DNA of 64,000 nucleotides, taken from NCBI RefSeq assembly GCF_012927645.1, contig NZ_JABBMT010000001.1, positions 186,001 through 250,000 of the forward strand, written 5' to 3'. The DNA is from Pseudoalteromonas arctica. Its GTDB lineage: Bacteria > Pseudomonadota > Gammaproteobacteria > Enterobacterales > Alteromonadaceae. The notes below the pieces were generated by a model that was not told where the DNA came from, ran no database searches, and saw nothing but the letters and a program-made list of their open reading frames with translations. Shown here one piece after another: positions 40,018 to 48,533 of this stretch (positions within the stretch are counted from its first letter, which is position 1; each line of letters opens with the position of its first letter). A program made the translations under genes and the position numbers.

Positions 40018-40979
40018 GAGCCAGATGGCTCGATTAATTTAAATTCTTGAATGATTGCTTCAATTTGCGCCGATTTAGGACAAATTACACAAAAACGACT
40101 TTGATATTCTTGATTTTGAAAATACGGCACGCTGATCACCATCAACTCGTCACAATCAGTAAATGGCAATTGTGACGTATTTAAAACCGACACACCATTT
40201 TTAAAAGCTAACTTATCTTCTACAAAGTTCAAAAATGAGACACCAATGTTTAAGCTTTGTTCACAATCAATTTGCCGATATAAATAATTTTCGCCGACCA
40301 CGATACTGTTGTCTGAGCCTAATTTATGGCTCAGCTCACGGGTCCATTGATTTAACGAATCATGACAATTTCGTGGTGCTGTATTTGCCATTGCTTGCAT
40401 ACGGTACAAGCCTTCCATTAAAGTTTGCTGACTGAATACAGTATTAAGCCAAGTAGCGAATTGATAACGTACGGTGTCAGACGCATCACCTGGCTTATGA
40501 ATACAAATGTTATGGCTCTGCCCTGCTCTATCTAACAGTAAAATAAGCCAATCATTGCTGTCAAAATCTAACACTTCAACTCTAAAAACGTGCTGAGAAC
40601 TTACTTGCGGCAGACCAACGCAACAACATACTTGATAACGCTGGCTTATACCATGCGCCATCTCGACTAATTGCGCTTGTGCAGGCTGCCAATATTGCGC
40701 AATTTCAGGCAAAGGAAAAAACTCAGTTAGCCAGTAATCAAACCCGGCATTAGTAGGGACCCGGCCAGCAGAAGTATGTGGTGAATACAGCAGACCTATT
40801 TTTTCTAGGCGCGACATCGCATTTCTAACTGTTGCAGAGCACACAGCCATACCTTTTTGTTTAGCTATACGGCTTGACGCAACAGGTTGACCTTCACCAT
40901 TACAGTACAGGCTCATTACGGCGGAAAATATTTGCTGATCTCGAGGGTTTAAATTCATAGTATCTACATCTTGCTGCAT
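40014..40979 (-). CDS. HrcA-like heat-shock repressor
   Basis: A 321-residue protein. The N-terminal winged helix, [67 protein letters not shown], is a clear match to the HrcA DNA-binding domain, including the [11 protein letters not shown] signature. The rest (~230 residues) has only weak resemblance to the HrcA dimerisation/GAF-like part, so it is a diverged member. HrcA normally represses groE and dnaK/grpE through CIRCE sites; I see no CIRCE near grpE here. Many gammaproteobacteria rely on sigma-32 and lack HrcA. The start could be ATG 40979 or the ATG at residue 8 (40958), just before LNPRD. Confidence 0.72.
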   Translation of the reverse strand: MQQDVDTMNLNPRDQQIFSAVMSLYCNGEGQPVASSRIAKQKGMAVCSATVRNAMSRLEKIGLLYSPHTSAGRVPTNAGFDYWLTEFFPLPEIAQYWQPAQAQLVEMAHGISQRYQVCCCVGLPQVSSQHVFRVEVLDFDSNDWLILLLDRAGQSHNICIHKPGDASDTVRYQFATWLNTVFSQQTLMEGLYRMQAMANTAPRNCHDSLNQWTRELSHKLGSDNSIVVGENYLYRQIDCEQSLNIGVSFLNFVEDKLAFKNGVSVLNTSQLPFTDCDELMVISVPYFQNQEYQSRFCVICPKSAQIEAIIQEFKLIEPSGS

Positions 40980-41079
40980 ACTGGGGATATCGGGGCACGG
41001 TGAGTTTATTTCAAGGTTATTTTCAAACTTGTCACTTTTGAGTTACTCTACTGATATTAATACTATTGATGCGTTTATC

Positions 41080-41964
41080 ATGGAATCACCGTTTAAAACC
41101 ATAGGTTTAATTGGCAAACCCAATCACAGTAATGCAGCTGCAACTCTACAGCGCTTATACACTTTTTTAAATGCGTTAGGATTTAACGTGTTACTAGAGC
41201 AGCGAACCGGTTATCAATTAACCAATGTCCCCAAAGAAAAGTTAGTCAAGCTGGTTGAGCTTGGCGAACGTGCCGATCTCGCTATTGTGGTCGGTGGTGA
41301 TGGTAATATGCTTGGCGCAGCAAGAGTATTAGCCCGATTTGATGTTGCTGTTATAGGCGTAAACAGAGGCAATTTAGGTTTCCTAACAGATTTAAACCCA
41401 GAAGGCTTTGAAGCTAGTTTAGAACAAGTACTAAGCGGTCAATACCTTGAAGAAAAACGCTTTTTATTAGAAGTAGCAGTTTATCGCCATGGCGAATTAA
41501 AAAGTGCTAACTCAGCAGTGAATGAAGCTGTTTTACATGCCGATAAAGTCGCTCATATGATTGAATTTGAAGCCTTCATTAATAACGATTTTGTATTTTC
41601 GCAGCGCTCTGATGGTTTAATTGTCTCAACTCCTACCGGCTCTACCGCCTATTCACTCTCTGGTGGCGGGCCCATTTTGACCCCAGAACTAAATGCCATC
41701 TCATTAGTACCGATGTTTCCGCATACATTATCAAGCCGACCATTAGTGGTTGATGCCGATAACGAAGTACGCTTAAAGCTCAGCTTAGAGAATACCGACA
41801 GCTTACAAGTCAGCTGCGATAGTCATGTGGTGCTTGCAGTATTGCCTGGCGATGAAGTGATAATTAAAAAAGCAGATAAGCAACTGCGCTTGATCCACCC
41901 CAAAGATTACTCTTATTATCATGTACTTCGTACTAAACTCAACTGGGGTAGTCGTTTATATTAA
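41080..41964 (+). CDS. nadK: NAD kinase
   Basis: A 294-residue enzyme making NADP from NAD and [22 protein letters not shown] at the N-terminus, [15 protein letters not shown] (the catalytic GGDGN motif), [40 protein letters not shown] and [14 protein letters not shown] are all present in order. ATG 41080 gives the family N-terminus [12 protein letters not shown]; an upstream frame start at 41029 adds 17 unlike residues. It is divergent from hrcA-like/grpE, the position it has in E. coli. Confidence 0.95.
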   Translation: MESPFKTIGLIGKPNHSNAAATLQRLYTFLNALGFNVLLEQRTGYQLTNVPKEKLVKLVELGERADLAIVVGGDGNMLGAARVLARFDVAVIGVNRGNLGFLTDLNPEGFEASLEQVLSGQYLEEKRFLLEVAVYRHGELKSANSAVNEAVLHADKVAHMIEFEAFINNDFVFSQRSDGLIVSTPTGSTAYSLSGGGPILTPELNAISLVPMFPHTLSSRPLVVDADNEVRLKLSLENTDSLQVSCDSHVVLAVLPGDEVIIKKADKQLRLIHPKDYSYYHVLRTKLNWGSRLY

Positions 41965-42042
41965 TTTTATTGCGCTCATTCAGACTTTAGAGCAAAATGA
42001 GCTGAATTCATTTATTACCTTTTCAAGGGAAATCAAACCACA

Positions 42043-42582
42043 ATGACGTATGTTGTTTTCTTTGCTTTATTATTATTAATAACACTGCTTGGCAGTTATC
42101 TAATGATTGAAAATAATCGCCGAAAAGCGCTTGAAGCGCAAAAAAAGCTATTCAATAATCGCGTTAAAGAAGTAACTCAACAGTTAAAAATAAAATTAAA
42201 TGAGTACTGCGACGCAAAAATAATTCGTCCTAAATACATCCCAAGAATACAAGTTATTGCCAGTAATTTCTTTGTCGTGCAACCTCATACTGACGAAAAC
42301 TTATTGTATCTTGAACGCATAAACGAGTCATTGATCAGCACGATTAGCAGTGAGTTGGCGAAAACTTATGTCACAGGTGAACGAGATGCACTAGCTGAAC
42401 GCTTAGATTTTTTTGTGGCTGAATTACCCATAGCCGGCGTTGCTTACAATAAAACGTTTTATCATGAACTTTTACCATCCATGATTAAAGTTTTACGCAC
42501 TGATAGTTTATCTGCGAATCCAGAAGATTATGCCAAACCTCTTGATCCTGAAACTAATTTTGAGAAATCAACCAGTGAGTAA
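42043..42582 (+). CDS. Single-pass membrane protein, unknown function
   Basis: A 179-residue protein with one N-terminal transmembrane helix (MTYVVFFALLLLITLLGSYLMI) and a following basic coiled segment (NNRRKALEAQKKLFNNRVKEV). The rest, about 140 residues, is soluble and probably cytoplasmic by the positive-inside rule. I do not recognise the family. AAGGGAA lies 13 bp upstream of the ATG. It lies between nadK and recN, two genes adjacent in E. coli, and may be a lineage-specific insertion. Function cannot be inferred from the context. Confidence 0.7.
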   Translation: MTYVVFFALLLLITLLGSYLMIENNRRKALEAQKKLFNNRVKEVTQQLKIKLNEYCDAKIIRPKYIPRIQVIASNFFVVQPHTDENLLYLERINESLISTISSELAKTYVTGERDALAERLDFFVAELPIAGVAYNKTFYHELLPSMIKVLRTDSLSANPEDYAKPLDPETNFEKSTSE

Positions 42583-42633
42583 GTAATAAACTAGATAGCG
42601 ACATTAAAAATTAATTTGCAAAAACCCAAAACA

Positions 42634-42649
42634 CTGTATAAATTAACAG
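42634..42649 (+). promoter_or_regulatory. LexA (SOS) box upstream of recN
   Basis: CTGTATAAATTAACAG keeps both CTGT and ACAG half-sites with the 8-nt AT-rich spacer of gammaproteobacterial LexA boxes. It ends 25 bp before the recN start, so recN should be DNA-damage induced, as in E. coli. Confidence 0.85.
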
Positions 42650-42674
42650 TTAATTGACTGGATGGATGAACAGT

Positions 42675-44348
42675 ATGTTAATTGGGTTAGAGATTAAAAA
42701 TTTTGCAATTGTAAGCAATTTAAGCACCGAGTGGCAAAGCGGTATGACAGCCATTACCGGTGAAACAGGTGCCGGTAAATCTATTGCTATCGATGCCTTA
42801 TCTTTATGTTTGGGTGAACGTGCTGAAGCCTCAGCCGTTCGCCCAGACACTGAACGTGCTGAAATATGCGCCGCGTTTGATTTGACCTCACTGCCGTTAG
42901 CTAAACAATTTTTAGAGCAAAACTTACTCTCTAATGATGAGCAAGAATGCCTACTGCGACGTGTAGTATGTAAAAACGGGCGAAGCAAAAGTTACATTAA
43001 TGGCAGCCCTGTCACCGCAGCACAACTTAAAGAGCTCGGTCAGCATTTAATTTCTATTCACGGGCAACATGCCCATCAGCATCTACTAAAAAGCGAACAT
43101 CAATTACAGCTGCTTGACGCCTACGCAGGACACCATGCATTAGTGGATACTGTACGTACGCACTATCGTAATTATCATAATTTACAAAAAGAATTTACGA
43201 TTCTTGAACAAGCGCAACTACAGCAAACTGCACAAAAACAACTACTTGAGTACCAAGTGGCTGAGCTAGATGAATTTGCTTTACAAGAAAGTGAATTTAC
43301 GCAAATTGAAGCCGAACATTATAAGCTCAGCCATAGCCAAACCATCATCGACGCGTGCCAACGTGAATTGCAAAGCTTGTATGAAAATGAAGAACAAAAT
43401 GCATGCTCACTACTGCAACACAGTGCACAGCAATTTGCTGAACTTGCTAGTTTTGACGAAAACTTATCGGGTGTTGCCGCATTACTTGAAGAAGCGGCTG
43501 TGCAAGTAGAAGAAGCCAGCCGTGAAATTCGCAACTATGGCGAGCAAACAGATCTTGATCCAGCCCGCCTAGATGAAGTAGAAGCACGCCTAGCTGGCAT
43601 AATGGACCTTGCGCGTAAACACCATATTAAACCAGAAGACTTAGTTGATTTTCACCAAAATATAACGCAAGAGCTTGAGTCGATTAGTAATAACTCGGCC
43701 CGTTTAACACAACTTGAAGGTGAAATTAACCAAGCATTAGCAGCTTATCAGCAAGCTGCGCAAACCCTAAGTGAAAGCCGTCATGAGGCAGCGCAAACAT
43801 TAAATACATTGATCAGTGCAAGCATGGCGCATTTATCAATGGAAAATGGTGTGTTTGAAATCGCCCTTACACCACAACCTGAAAAAGCACCAAACAGCCT
43901 AGGTTTTGATAATGTAGCGTTTTTAGTATCAACTAACCCCGGGCAGCCATTACAACCACTGTCTAAAGTCGCCTCTGGCGGTGAGCTGTCACGTATAAGT
44001 TTAGCGATACAAGTTATTATTGCGCAAAAAGTTACTACGCCAACGCTTATTTTTGATGAAGTGGATGTAGGTATTTCTGGACCAACCGCAGCAGCTGTAG
44101 GCAAGCTTTTACGTCAATTAGGCAAATCGACCCAAGTTATCTGCGTAACCCATTTACCGCAAGTTGCCAGCTCGGGGCATCAGCAGTTTTTTGTAGCCAA
44201 AGAAATTGCCAATGGTGAAACCTTTACACAAATGTTGCCACTCAGTAAACATGGCCGTATTGATGAAATTGCCCGTTTATTGGGTGGTGATAACATCAGT
44301 AAAACAGCCAAAGCTAACGCAAAAGAGTTAATTATGGCGCATGCTTAA
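42675..44348 (+). CDS. recN: DNA repair protein RecN
   Basis: A 557-residue SMC-like ATPase of double-strand break repair. It starts MLIGLEIKNFAIVSNLSTEW at ATG 42675 (GGATG 7-8 bp upstream). Walker A GETGAGKS (29-36), a central coiled coil, the ABC signature KVASGGELSRISLAIQVI and Walker B TLIFDEVDVGISG with GPTAAAVGKLL are intact. The frame opening at 42654 adds seven residues not found in relatives. A LexA box immediately upstream fits SOS control. In E. coli bamE follows; here an unrelated lipoprotein-like gene does. Confidence 0.95.
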   Translation: MLIGLEIKNFAIVSNLSTEWQSGMTAITGETGAGKSIAIDALSLCLGERAEASAVRPDTERAEICAAFDLTSLPLAKQFLEQNLLSNDEQECLLRRVVCKNGRSKSYINGSPVTAAQLKELGQHLISIHGQHAHQHLLKSEHQLQLLDAYAGHHALVDTVRTHYRNYHNLQKEFTILEQAQLQQTAQKQLLEYQVAELDEFALQESEFTQIEAEHYKLSHSQTIIDACQRELQSLYENEEQNACSLLQHSAQQFAELASFDENLSGVAALLEEAAVQVEEASREIRNYGEQTDLDPARLDEVEARLAGIMDLARKHHIKPEDLVDFHQNITQELESISNNSARLTQLEGEINQALAAYQQAAQTLSESRHEAAQTLNTLISASMAHLSMENGVFEIALTPQPEKAPNSLGFDNVAFLVSTNPGQPLQPLSKVASGGELSRISLAIQVIIAQKVTTPTLIFDEVDVGISGPTAAAVGKLLRQLGKSTQVICVTHLPQVASSGHQQFFVAKEIANGETFTQMLPLSKHGRIDEIARLLGGDNISKTAKANAKELIMAHA

Positions 44349-44399
44349 ATAAGCTAAAACAACACCTACGTTTAAACTATTTTTAAATACAACCATCCA

Positions 44400-44430
44400 T
44401 TAAGCCTTACTTATATAAAGCAAGGCTTAA
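44400..44430. repeat. Inverted repeat after recN
   Basis: TTAAGCCTT/AAGGCTTAA forms a perfect 9-bp stem with a 13-nt loop. No T-run follows, so it is a weak terminator candidate at best. Confidence 0.4.
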
Positions 44431-44457
44431 TAACTAACAATAGAACACATATAAATC

Positions 44458-44883
44458 ATGACGATAATAACATTGCCAATAAAATTAATTAGCCTACTTT
44501 TTTGTTTTACACTTTTAACGGGTTGTAATGATTACTTTATAAATACCACGCAACTGACGAATAGCACATGGCAACCACTTTTAGTCATTGCATTTATTAG
44601 CCTATTTTTGATCCCGTTAATTAGCTTAGCGCTGCTTATATTTAGTCAATGGAAGCACCTTCAGTTTAAAATAACTCTGCAACGTTATTTACATGGCTCA
44701 CTTGCTTTAATGCTCGCCATAGCATGGTTTATCGAATTGAGCTTAGTACAATGCGCTGATAACCGTATAGATTTGATGTTAACGCTGTGCGCGCTAGCCA
44801 CTCAAATGGTATTAGTCGTAGCTGCTTTTATACTTGTTAATAAACAACAAAAAATGCACCACCGCGCTAAAAACTTTCTGTAA
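44458..44883 (+). CDS. Putative lipoprotein/membrane protein, unknown function
   Basis: A 141-residue protein. The first hydrophobic stretch ends in LLTGC, a possible lipobox (Cys23), but two or three more transmembrane helices follow (VIAFISLFLIPLISLALLIF, LALMLAIAWFIELSL, LVVAAFILV), so it may be an integral protein with a chance lipobox. The C-terminus is basic. I do not recognise it. No strong ribosome binding site is visible. It lies between recN and the PH-like gene. Confidence 0.6.
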   Translation: MTIITLPIKLISLLFCFTLLTGCNDYFINTTQLTNSTWQPLLVIAFISLFLIPLISLALLIFSQWKHLQFKITLQRYLHGSLALMLAIAWFIELSLVQCADNRIDLMLTLCALATQMVLVVAAFILVNKQQKMHHRAKNFL

Positions 44884-44986
44884 AGCATTGTTTAACACAA
44901 CAATTGAAAACATTTATTTTACATGATTGACACATTTAATTGAGCAGCATAAACTCAAGAAAAAAATAAAACCGATGGAGTGAATG

Positions 44987-45307
44987 ATGGACGTAACACA
45001 ATCAAAAGTGACTCAGCTAAAACGCTGTTTTGCAACGTTACAGCTCGGTGTTGCCAAAGCTGATGGACGCCTTACTCTCACTGACAACCTACTTCATTTT
45101 GAAGCGCTCAACAAACAATTAGACTTAGGTTGTTATGCCATCAAACTTAATAACATTTCCCATGTCGAAAAATGCGTAGGCAAAGCTGGCGGTTTAATCC
45201 CTATCACCACCGCTGGAATCAAAATAACCACCAAGGAAAATTATCATCTAGAGTTTATTTTAGCTGAGCCCGATGAGTGGCTTAATTGCTTACAAGCGAG
45301 TCACTGA
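44987..45307 (+). CDS. Small protein, possibly PH/GRAM-like
   Basis: A 106-residue soluble protein, with two adjacent ATGs (44984 and 44987); GGAG is 7 bp from the second, which I use. The central part, KADGRLTLTDNLLHFEALN, then LNNISHVEKCVGK and GIKITTKENYHLEFIL, ending in DEWLNCL, has the strand order of small pleckstrin/GRAM-type domains. This is a weak structural guess. Function unknown. It borders the mobile-element scar that begins near 45.3 kb. Confidence 0.55.
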   Translation: MDVTQSKVTQLKRCFATLQLGVAKADGRLTLTDNLLHFEALNKQLDLGCYAIKLNNISHVEKCVGKAGGLIPITTAGIKITTKENYHLEFILAEPDEWLNCLQASH

Positions 45308-45409
45308 AAAATTTAAAGGTTAAAGGTTAAAGGGACAAGTTGCTAGGTTGGAGATTCTAGGCGCTAGGCACCCCAACAAATAACTCGGCGTTTAATTCAC
45401 CACCGTAGT

Positions 45410-45434
45410 TTGGGTTGAGAGCAACGAAACCCAA
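45410..45434. repeat. Short palindromic element (REP-like)
   Basis: TTGGGTT/AACCCAA with an 11-nt loop, in the phrase GGGTTGAGAGCAACGAAACCC. It resembles REP-like palindromes found in many gammaproteobacterial genomes and lies 45 bp before the IS66 tnpA gene. Nearby tandem AAAGGTTAAAGGTTAAAGG (from 45312) is a small direct repeat. Confidence 0.45.
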
Positions 45435-45479
45435 CGAGGAATGATTAAGCTATTTCCGAATTTCAATGAGGAGATAGTC

Positions 45480-45779
45480 ATGAGAAAAACACGCAGCCTT
45501 GAACAATGGCGTAACATTATCGAAGAACAACAAGCCAGTGATTTAACTATTACTGAGTTTTGCCAGCAACATGCTTTATCAAAAACAACGTTTTATGCGG
45601 CACGAAGTAAGCTTAATGAATCATCAGGCAGCTTTGTTCGCGCTAAAGTAACTCAACACGTTGACGTCACCGAACCGCAACAGCCAATAACCCTCTCGAT
45701 TAACAAAGTAAAAGTCAGCTTACCACCCACAACGCCTGCATCTTATCTAGGCCAATTACTACGCGAGCTGCTTGCCTGA
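45480..45779 (+). CDS. tnpA: IS66 family accessory protein TnpA
   Basis: From ATG 45480 (GAGGAG 8 bp upstream) the product has 99 residues. RSLEQWRNIIEEQQASDLTITEFCQQHALSKTTFYAARSKL is the helix-turn-helix of IS66 TnpA proteins, which accompany TnpB and the DDE transposase TnpC. The reading frame is intact. The expected next genes are missing: tnpB survives only as its first codons and no tnpC follows. A start at 45441 would add 13 residues without support. Confidence 0.8.
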   Translation: MRKTRSLEQWRNIIEEQQASDLTITEFCQQHALSKTTFYAARSKLNESSGSFVRAKVTQHVDVTEPQQPITLSINKVKVSLPPTTPASYLGQLLRELLA

Positions 45780-45833
45780 TGAAAATGTTTGTTGAACCCA
45801 CAGCTCATAGATGCCTGTCAGATCAAATATGAG
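45780..45833 (+). pseudogene. IS66 tnpB remnant
   Basis: Directly after tnpA the frame opens MKMFVEP, the N-terminus of IS66 TnpB proteins, and then goes off into TAHRCLSDQI and a stop. Only about seven genuine codons remain. The break falls at an inverted repeat AGCTCATA/TATGAGCT (45802-45835), which may mark the deletion edge. Confidence 0.65.
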
Positions 45834-45844
45834 CTACTACAATA

Positions 45845-46678
45845 CTAATTATTATCCACTAGACCTACATATATTTGCGTAGCAGGATCTACTTGAAGGC
45901 AAGTTATTAAGTTTTCTTTAATGAGCTCTAGCATAGCAATAAAGCTAACCACTACACCACTGCGGCTTTCATCAAAAGTGAATAAGTCAGTGAAAGGAAG
46001 TTGTGTGCCGGCTGTCGATAACTTTTGTAAAATTAAACTCATTCGTTCGCGAGTTGATAAGGCTTCAGCGGTTATTTGATGATGTTCAAAAGTTTTAGCT
46101 CGCGCCATCACGTCACTAAGTGCAAATAATAAATCTTTTAGATCTACATCAGGGAGTAACTGCGCTTGTTCATTTTGCTCTGGCACCAAAGCCTGTGCAA
46201 TATAAATATCGCGGCCAACTCGGGGCACTTCATCAAGGTTTTCCGCCGCTTTTTTAAATTGTTCGTATTCTTGCAAACGACGAATAAGTTCTGCGCGAGG
46301 ATCTTCTTCCTCCTCAAGTTCTTCGTGTTTCGGTAATAACAAACGCGACTTTATTTGTGCTAGTAACGCCGCCATCACTAGATATTCACCCGCAAGCTCT
46401 AATTGAAACTCGGTCATCATTTCAACATAACGGACGTATTGTTCAGTAATGCTAAAAATCGACAATTCCAGAATATCTAACTTATGTTTTTTTATTAAAT
46501 ATAGTAATAAATCAAGTGGCCCTTCAAAGGTTTCTAAAATAACTTCTAGAGCATCTGGCGGAATATACAAATCTTCCGGGGTATTCATTACTTCTTTGCC
46601 ATGCAAAAAAGCCAGCGGCAACTTTTGTTGCGCCGGCTCTCGTATTTGAGCTACATCATCAATATGTAGTTCGTTCAT
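45845..46678 (-). CDS. scpA: Segregation and condensation protein A
   Basis: A 277-residue kleisin of the SMC-ScpAB complex. EVILETFEGPLDLLLYLIKKHKLDILELSIFSITEQYVRYVEMM (residues ~43-90) is the ScpA N-terminal signature, followed by AALLAQIKSRLLLPK and the acidic linker; the C-terminal winged helix ends SRSGVVVSFIAMLELIKENLITCLQ. Length is normal, so the protein looks complete. It follows yciO (15 bp). Its usual downstream partner scpB is not here; an IS66 scar takes its place. Confidence 0.94.
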   Translation of the reverse strand: MNELHIDDVAQIREPAQQKLPLAFLHGKEVMNTPEDLYIPPDALEVILETFEGPLDLLLYLIKKHKLDILELSIFSITEQYVRYVEMMTEFQLELAGEYLVMAALLAQIKSRLLLPKHEELEEEEDPRAELIRRLQEYEQFKKAAENLDEVPRVGRDIYIAQALVPEQNEQAQLLPDVDLKDLLFALSDVMARAKTFEHHQITAEALSTRERMSLILQKLSTAGTQLPFTDLFTFDESRSGVVVSFIAMLELIKENLITCLQVDPATQIYVGLVDNN

Positions 46679-46693
46679 GGTTGATTCGCGTAG

Positions 46694-47314
46694 CTATTCA
46701 AATGGAGCTGTATCGCCACACCCTACACGCAGCACCTCAACAGTATCTTCTGACAGGTCGATTACTGTGGTTGCTTGCTCAGCTAAATAACCGCCATGAA
46801 TAATTAAATCAACTTGATTACCAATACGATCACGTATCTCATCAGGATCAGATTCAGTAAACTGCTCACCGGGTAAAATTAATGAACACGACATCAATGG
46901 CTCACCTAACTCGGCTAACAATGCGCAGGTAATTGGATGTTCTATTACACGAATACCAATGGTTTTTTTCTTGTCGTTTAACAAACGTTTTGGTACTTCT
47001 TTAGTGCCTTTAAAGATAAACGTATAAGGCCCGGGTGTATTGTTTTTAATTAACCTAAACAATTGGTTATCTACTCGTGCATAAGTAGAAAGCTCAGATA
47101 GATCACGACATACTAAGGTAAAGTTATGGTGTTTTTCAATACCACGGATGCGCTCAATACGCTCTTTTGCTTGCTTGTTACCTAAATTACAGCCTATTGC
47201 ATAGCCTGAATCAGTTGGGTATACCACCACACCACCTTGTTTGATAATATCGACAGCTTGATTAATTAAGCGTGGTTGTGGATTATCCGGATGGATATGA
47301 AAAAAATCACTCAT
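46694..47314 (-). CDS. yciO: YciO/YrdC/Sua5 family protein
   Basis: A 206-residue protein of the threonylcarbamoyl-AMP synthase fold. GGVVVYPTDSGYAIGCNLGNKQAKERIERIRGI is the family start with the KxR/SxN-type nucleotide site region, and PGPYTFIFKGTKEVPKRLL and GIRVIEHPITCALLAELGEPLMSCS follow. It is the YciO branch, whose part in tRNA t6A synthesis is weaker than that of TsaC. AAGGAG lies 7 bp before the ATG, which overlaps the rnm gene by 8 bp. Operon rnm-yciO-scpA. Confidence 0.93.
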   Translation of the reverse strand: MSDFFHIHPDNPQPRLINQAVDIIKQGGVVVYPTDSGYAIGCNLGNKQAKERIERIRGIEKHHNFTLVCRDLSELSTYARVDNQLFRLIKNNTPGPYTFIFKGTKEVPKRLLNDKKKTIGIRVIEHPITCALLAELGEPLMSCSLILPGEQFTESDPDEIRDRIGNQVDLIIHGGYLAEQATTVIDLSEDTVEVLRVGCGDTAPFE

Positions 47315-48164
47315 GTGCGTCTCCTTCTTGCCCTTCCCAAGTTTGCCAAACGCCTTGGCAATCTTTTGGCAAATATAAGTTTTTTCCTAATTCTAGCCAA
47401 CTAGTAGGAAAATGAAAATCAGATCCTTGCGAACACAGTAAATCGTACTCGCGGCTCAATGCGCCTAAAAACTGTCGCTCAGTCGGTGCTTGTTGTGGTT
47501 GGGCAACTTCCATTGCATCGCCACCGGCATCTTTAAATTGACTTAATAATTTGCGTAGCCATTTATTTGACATTTGATAACGTCCAGGATGAGCAATCAC
47601 AGCAACCCCTCCCGCAGCATGAATGGCGGCAATGGCGGTTTGCATATCACACCAATCGCTTGGTACGTAACCCGTTTTAGCGCGGCCAAGGTATTTTTTA
47701 AACACCCCTGGAATTGTGGTAGCAACGCCACGAGCAATAAGTGCTCTTGCATAATGTGCACGGGTTATTTGTGCATCTGCGGCAAGCTCTTGCGCTTGTT
47801 GAAAAATACCAGCAAAGCCATTTTTTTCTAAACGACGACCAATTTCGATTGCTCTATCAGCACGTTTTTGCTGTTGGATCGTCAATAAGCTGGTCAGTGT
47901 TGACTCATTAATATCTACGTTTAATGCCACTATGTGGATCTCAAAACTTTCCCACTTAGTGGAAATTTCAACCCCTGAGATCAAGGTTAACGGTAGAGAT
48001 TCGCTTTCTATATATGCTTGTGCGGGTTTAACCGCAGCGGTGGTGTCGTGATCAGTGATCGCAAACACATCTATATTTTTTTCGACTGCACGCAATAATA
48101 ACTGCTCAACACTGAGTTGACCGTCAGAATGTGTGGTGTGACTGTGTAAATCGTATTTTATCAA
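47307..48164 (-). CDS. rnm: PHP-domain 5'-3' exonuclease (YciV/TrpH, RNase AM)
   Basis: A 285-residue PHP metal-dependent phosphoesterase. YDLHSHTTHSDGQLSVEQLL, ITDHDTTAA, LISGVEISTKW, VIAHPGRY and QGSDFHFP supply the histidine/aspartate metal ligands. In E. coli this protein trims 5' ends of ribosomal RNAs. The start is TTG 48164: the only in-frame alternatives upstream are other TTG/CTT codons before a stop, and no ATG is available. It is divergent from the trp operon, the same arrangement as in E. coli. Confidence 0.92.
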   Translation of the reverse strand: MIKYDLHSHTTHSDGQLSVEQLLLRAVEKNIDVFAITDHDTTAAVKPAQAYIESESLPLTLISGVEISTKWESFEIHIVALNVDINESTLTSLLTIQQQKRADRAIEIGRRLEKNGFAGIFQQAQELAADAQITRAHYARALIARGVATTIPGVFKKYLGRAKTGYVPSDWCDMQTAIAAIHAAGGVAVIAHPGRYQMSNKWLRKLLSQFKDAGGDAMEVAQPQQAPTERQFLGALSREYDLLCSQGSDFHFPTSWLELGKNLYLPKDCQGVWQTWEGQEGDAHE

Positions 48165-48247
48165 AAGGAAACACTGCTCATATTAAATGTGCGAAAGTTG
48201 TTATTAAGTATAACAAAATTTTTTAAAAAATTGTTTTAAATAAATAC

Positions 48248-48277
48248 TTGACACTAGCGCTGTTGATACGGTTTACT
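48248..48277 (+). promoter_or_regulatory. Candidate trp promoter
   Basis: A perfect -35 TTGACA (48248-48253) is followed after 18 bp by TTTACT, a poor -10 match. CTAG within the spacer recalls half of a TrpR operator, but I see no full inverted repeat. The first trp leader peptide starts 34 bp later. Confidence 0.45.
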
Positions 48278-48310
48278 GTAGCCACTTGAGACACACAAAG
48301 AACAAAAACA

Positions 48311-48355
48311 ATGATCAATTCAATCCAACACACTATCTGGTGGTGGCACTCGTAA
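48311..48355 (+). CDS. trpL: trp leader peptide 1
   Basis: A 14-codon peptide, MINSIQHTIWWWHS, with three consecutive Trp codons (48338-48346), followed 36 bp later by an intrinsic terminator. This is a classical tryptophan attenuator: when charged Trp-tRNA is short, the ribosome stalls on the Trp codons and terminator formation is prevented. Confidence 0.9.
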   Translation: MINSIQHTIWWWHS

Positions 48356-48390
48356 ATTAAGGGTGACGAATTGTCGTGTCTAACACATTC

Positions 48391-48417
48391 TAAACCCGCT
48401 TATTGCGGGTTTTTTTA
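48391..48417 (+). terminator. trp attenuator terminator 1
   Basis: AAACCCGC/GCGGGTTT with a 5-nt loop and a T-run of seven. It closes the first attenuator module, 36 bp after the first leader peptide. Confidence 0.9.
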
Positions 48418-48441
48418 TATTTAAATTTTAAGGTAACAAAC

Positions 48442-48492
48442 ATGAATAACGTAGCAACTCTTACACATCATTGGTGGTGGCGCCTTGTATAG
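48442..48492 (+). CDS. trp leader peptide 2
   Basis: A 16-codon peptide, MNNVATLTHHWWWRLV, again with three consecutive Trp codons (48472-48480). AAGGT lies 9 bp before its ATG. It starts 25 bp after the T-run of terminator 1 and is followed by its own terminator. GCGGG at 48492-48496, just after the stop, can pair with CCCGC of terminator 2 and so serve as antiterminator. Confidence 0.88.
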   Translation: MNNVATLTHHWWWRLV

Positions 48493-48533
48493 CGGGACGG
48501 TAATGGTCTATCTGAAACATAGGTATCGTTATT

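Larger units (their letters stand above)
45480..45835 (+). mobile_element. Truncated IS66-type element
   Basis: An intact tnpA plus a stub of tnpB, without tnpC or recognisable terminal inverted repeats. It lies in the place where scpB and rluB usually follow scpA, with its 3' edge 10 bp from the scpA stop. Confidence 0.65.
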
